Made by a program: the position numbers and the translations under genes. DNA of 64,000 nt from an uncultured Agathobacter sp. (GTDB lineage: Bacteria; Bacillota; Clostridia; Lachnospirales; Lachnospiraceae), in contig CAKRNE010000001.1 in the NCBI GenBank assembly GCA_934365945.1, positions 62,001 through 126,000 on the forward strand, written 5' to 3'. The notes under the pieces were generated by a model, which ran no database searches, was not told the origin of the DNA, and was given only the letters and a program-made list of their open reading frames with translations. This document shows, piece by piece, positions 63,740-64,000 of the stretch. Within the stretch, counting starts at the first letter, position 1. Each line of letters starts with the position of its first letter.

Positions 63740-64000
63740 TTATACCATACTTTTATAATAAAAGCATGCAAGCTGTGTCCTGTCCCTAAGCTGCAGCTTT
63801 TCAAGTATGACACTGATATAGTTTCGTACGGTTCCCTCACTCAGATACAGCTCATCCGCTATTTCCTTGTTGTTTAGTCCTTCTGCAACCAGCTCTATGA
63901 TTGAAAGCTCTTTTCCGCTTATATCATAGCTCTTCATTTCGTCAATGAACCGGGCCTGACCGGTGTCTGATGAAGCTTTACAGTTAGCTCCGAACAGGTG
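63740..64000 (-). CDS. LuxR-type regulator, N-terminal part beyond the window
   Basis: The frame is open to the window edge, so only the last 86 residues are seen. They contain a LuxR/GerE helix-turn-helix: SGKELSIIELVAEGLNNKEIADELYLSEGTVRNYISVILEKLQLRDRTQL. The missing part is probably a response-regulator receiver domain. It lies 55 bases before the sigma factor gene on the same strand. Confidence 0.85.
   Translation of the reverse strand, partial: HLFGANCKASSDTGQARFIDEMKSYDISGKELSIIELVAEGLNNKEIADELYLSEGTVRNYISVILEKLQLRDRTQLACFYYKSMV

Overview
The window reads as a chromosomal segment of an anaerobic, spore-forming Firmicute of the family Lachnospiraceae, probably near Agathobacter/Roseburia. 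This rests on the gene content (type III glutamine synthetase, SpoIIID, SpoIID-less sporulation context, flagellin lysine methylase, HprK/HPr-like proteins, GH133 and GH5 enzymes), small lineage-typical proteins (DUF6472-, DUF4250- and DUF6465-like), strong AGGAGG ribosome sites and a moderate-to-low GC content. The genus is an inference from protein resemblance, not a database result.

Layout. 1-4.3 kb (minus strand): ammonium transporter (3' part cut by the window edge), type III glutamine synthetase with hairpin-terminators before and after it, and class II fructose-bisphosphate aldolase. 4.4-14.9 kb: a tight minus-strand housekeeping run ftsH, uvrC, hprK, M18 aminopeptidase, murB, rapZ, whiA and a DagK-type lipid kinase, with a 217-bp imperfect palindrome between ftsH and uvrC. 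15.1-18.6 kb: pyrG, two 58-residue proteins, a NUDIX hydrolase and a YgjP-like metallopeptidase. 18.7-25.4 kb: nth, murI, a YvyF-like zinc protein, a membrane protein, GH133 debranching enzyme, nitronate monooxygenase-like enzyme, and tRNA-Phe and tRNA-Gly behind a clear promoter. 25.4-33.3 kb: cell-surface and membrane proteins plus an atypical HPr. 33.3-33.9 kb: a non-coding block of long inverted repeats. 33.9-44.7 kb: araD-araB with a cre-like site, Na/Pi symporter, ABC1 kinase, phasin-like protein, dgkA, MATE pump, flagellin methylase and aldo/keto reductase.

44.7-54.6 kb is an AT-rich accessory island ending beside the 3' end of guaA, a known integration site for mobile elements. It holds an M15 peptidase, a Phd/RelE-type toxin-antitoxin pair with a 13-bp-arm operator, a nuclease pseudogene with two nonsense codons, an HTH-NUDIX fusion, a NACHT-like ATPase fused to an Mrr nuclease domain, a large SF1 helicase with a C-terminal PD-(D/E)xK-like nuclease domain, a histidine phosphatase, acetyltransferases (one frameshifted) and a relaxase fragment. 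The helicase-nuclease and NACHT-Mrr genes lie 17 bp apart and are the best candidate for an undescribed anti-invader system.

54.6-64 kb: guaA, a cytidylate-kinase-like gene, spoIIID (start codon inside a terminator-like hairpin), a GH5 lipoprotein, a copper module csoR-HMA-copA with two CsoR-type operators, an ECF sigma/anti-sigma pair and a truncated LuxR-type regulator. Several dispersed short repeats (a 54-bp pair, a GTAACTATTCAGAACC-like motif at several loci) link the intergenic regions.
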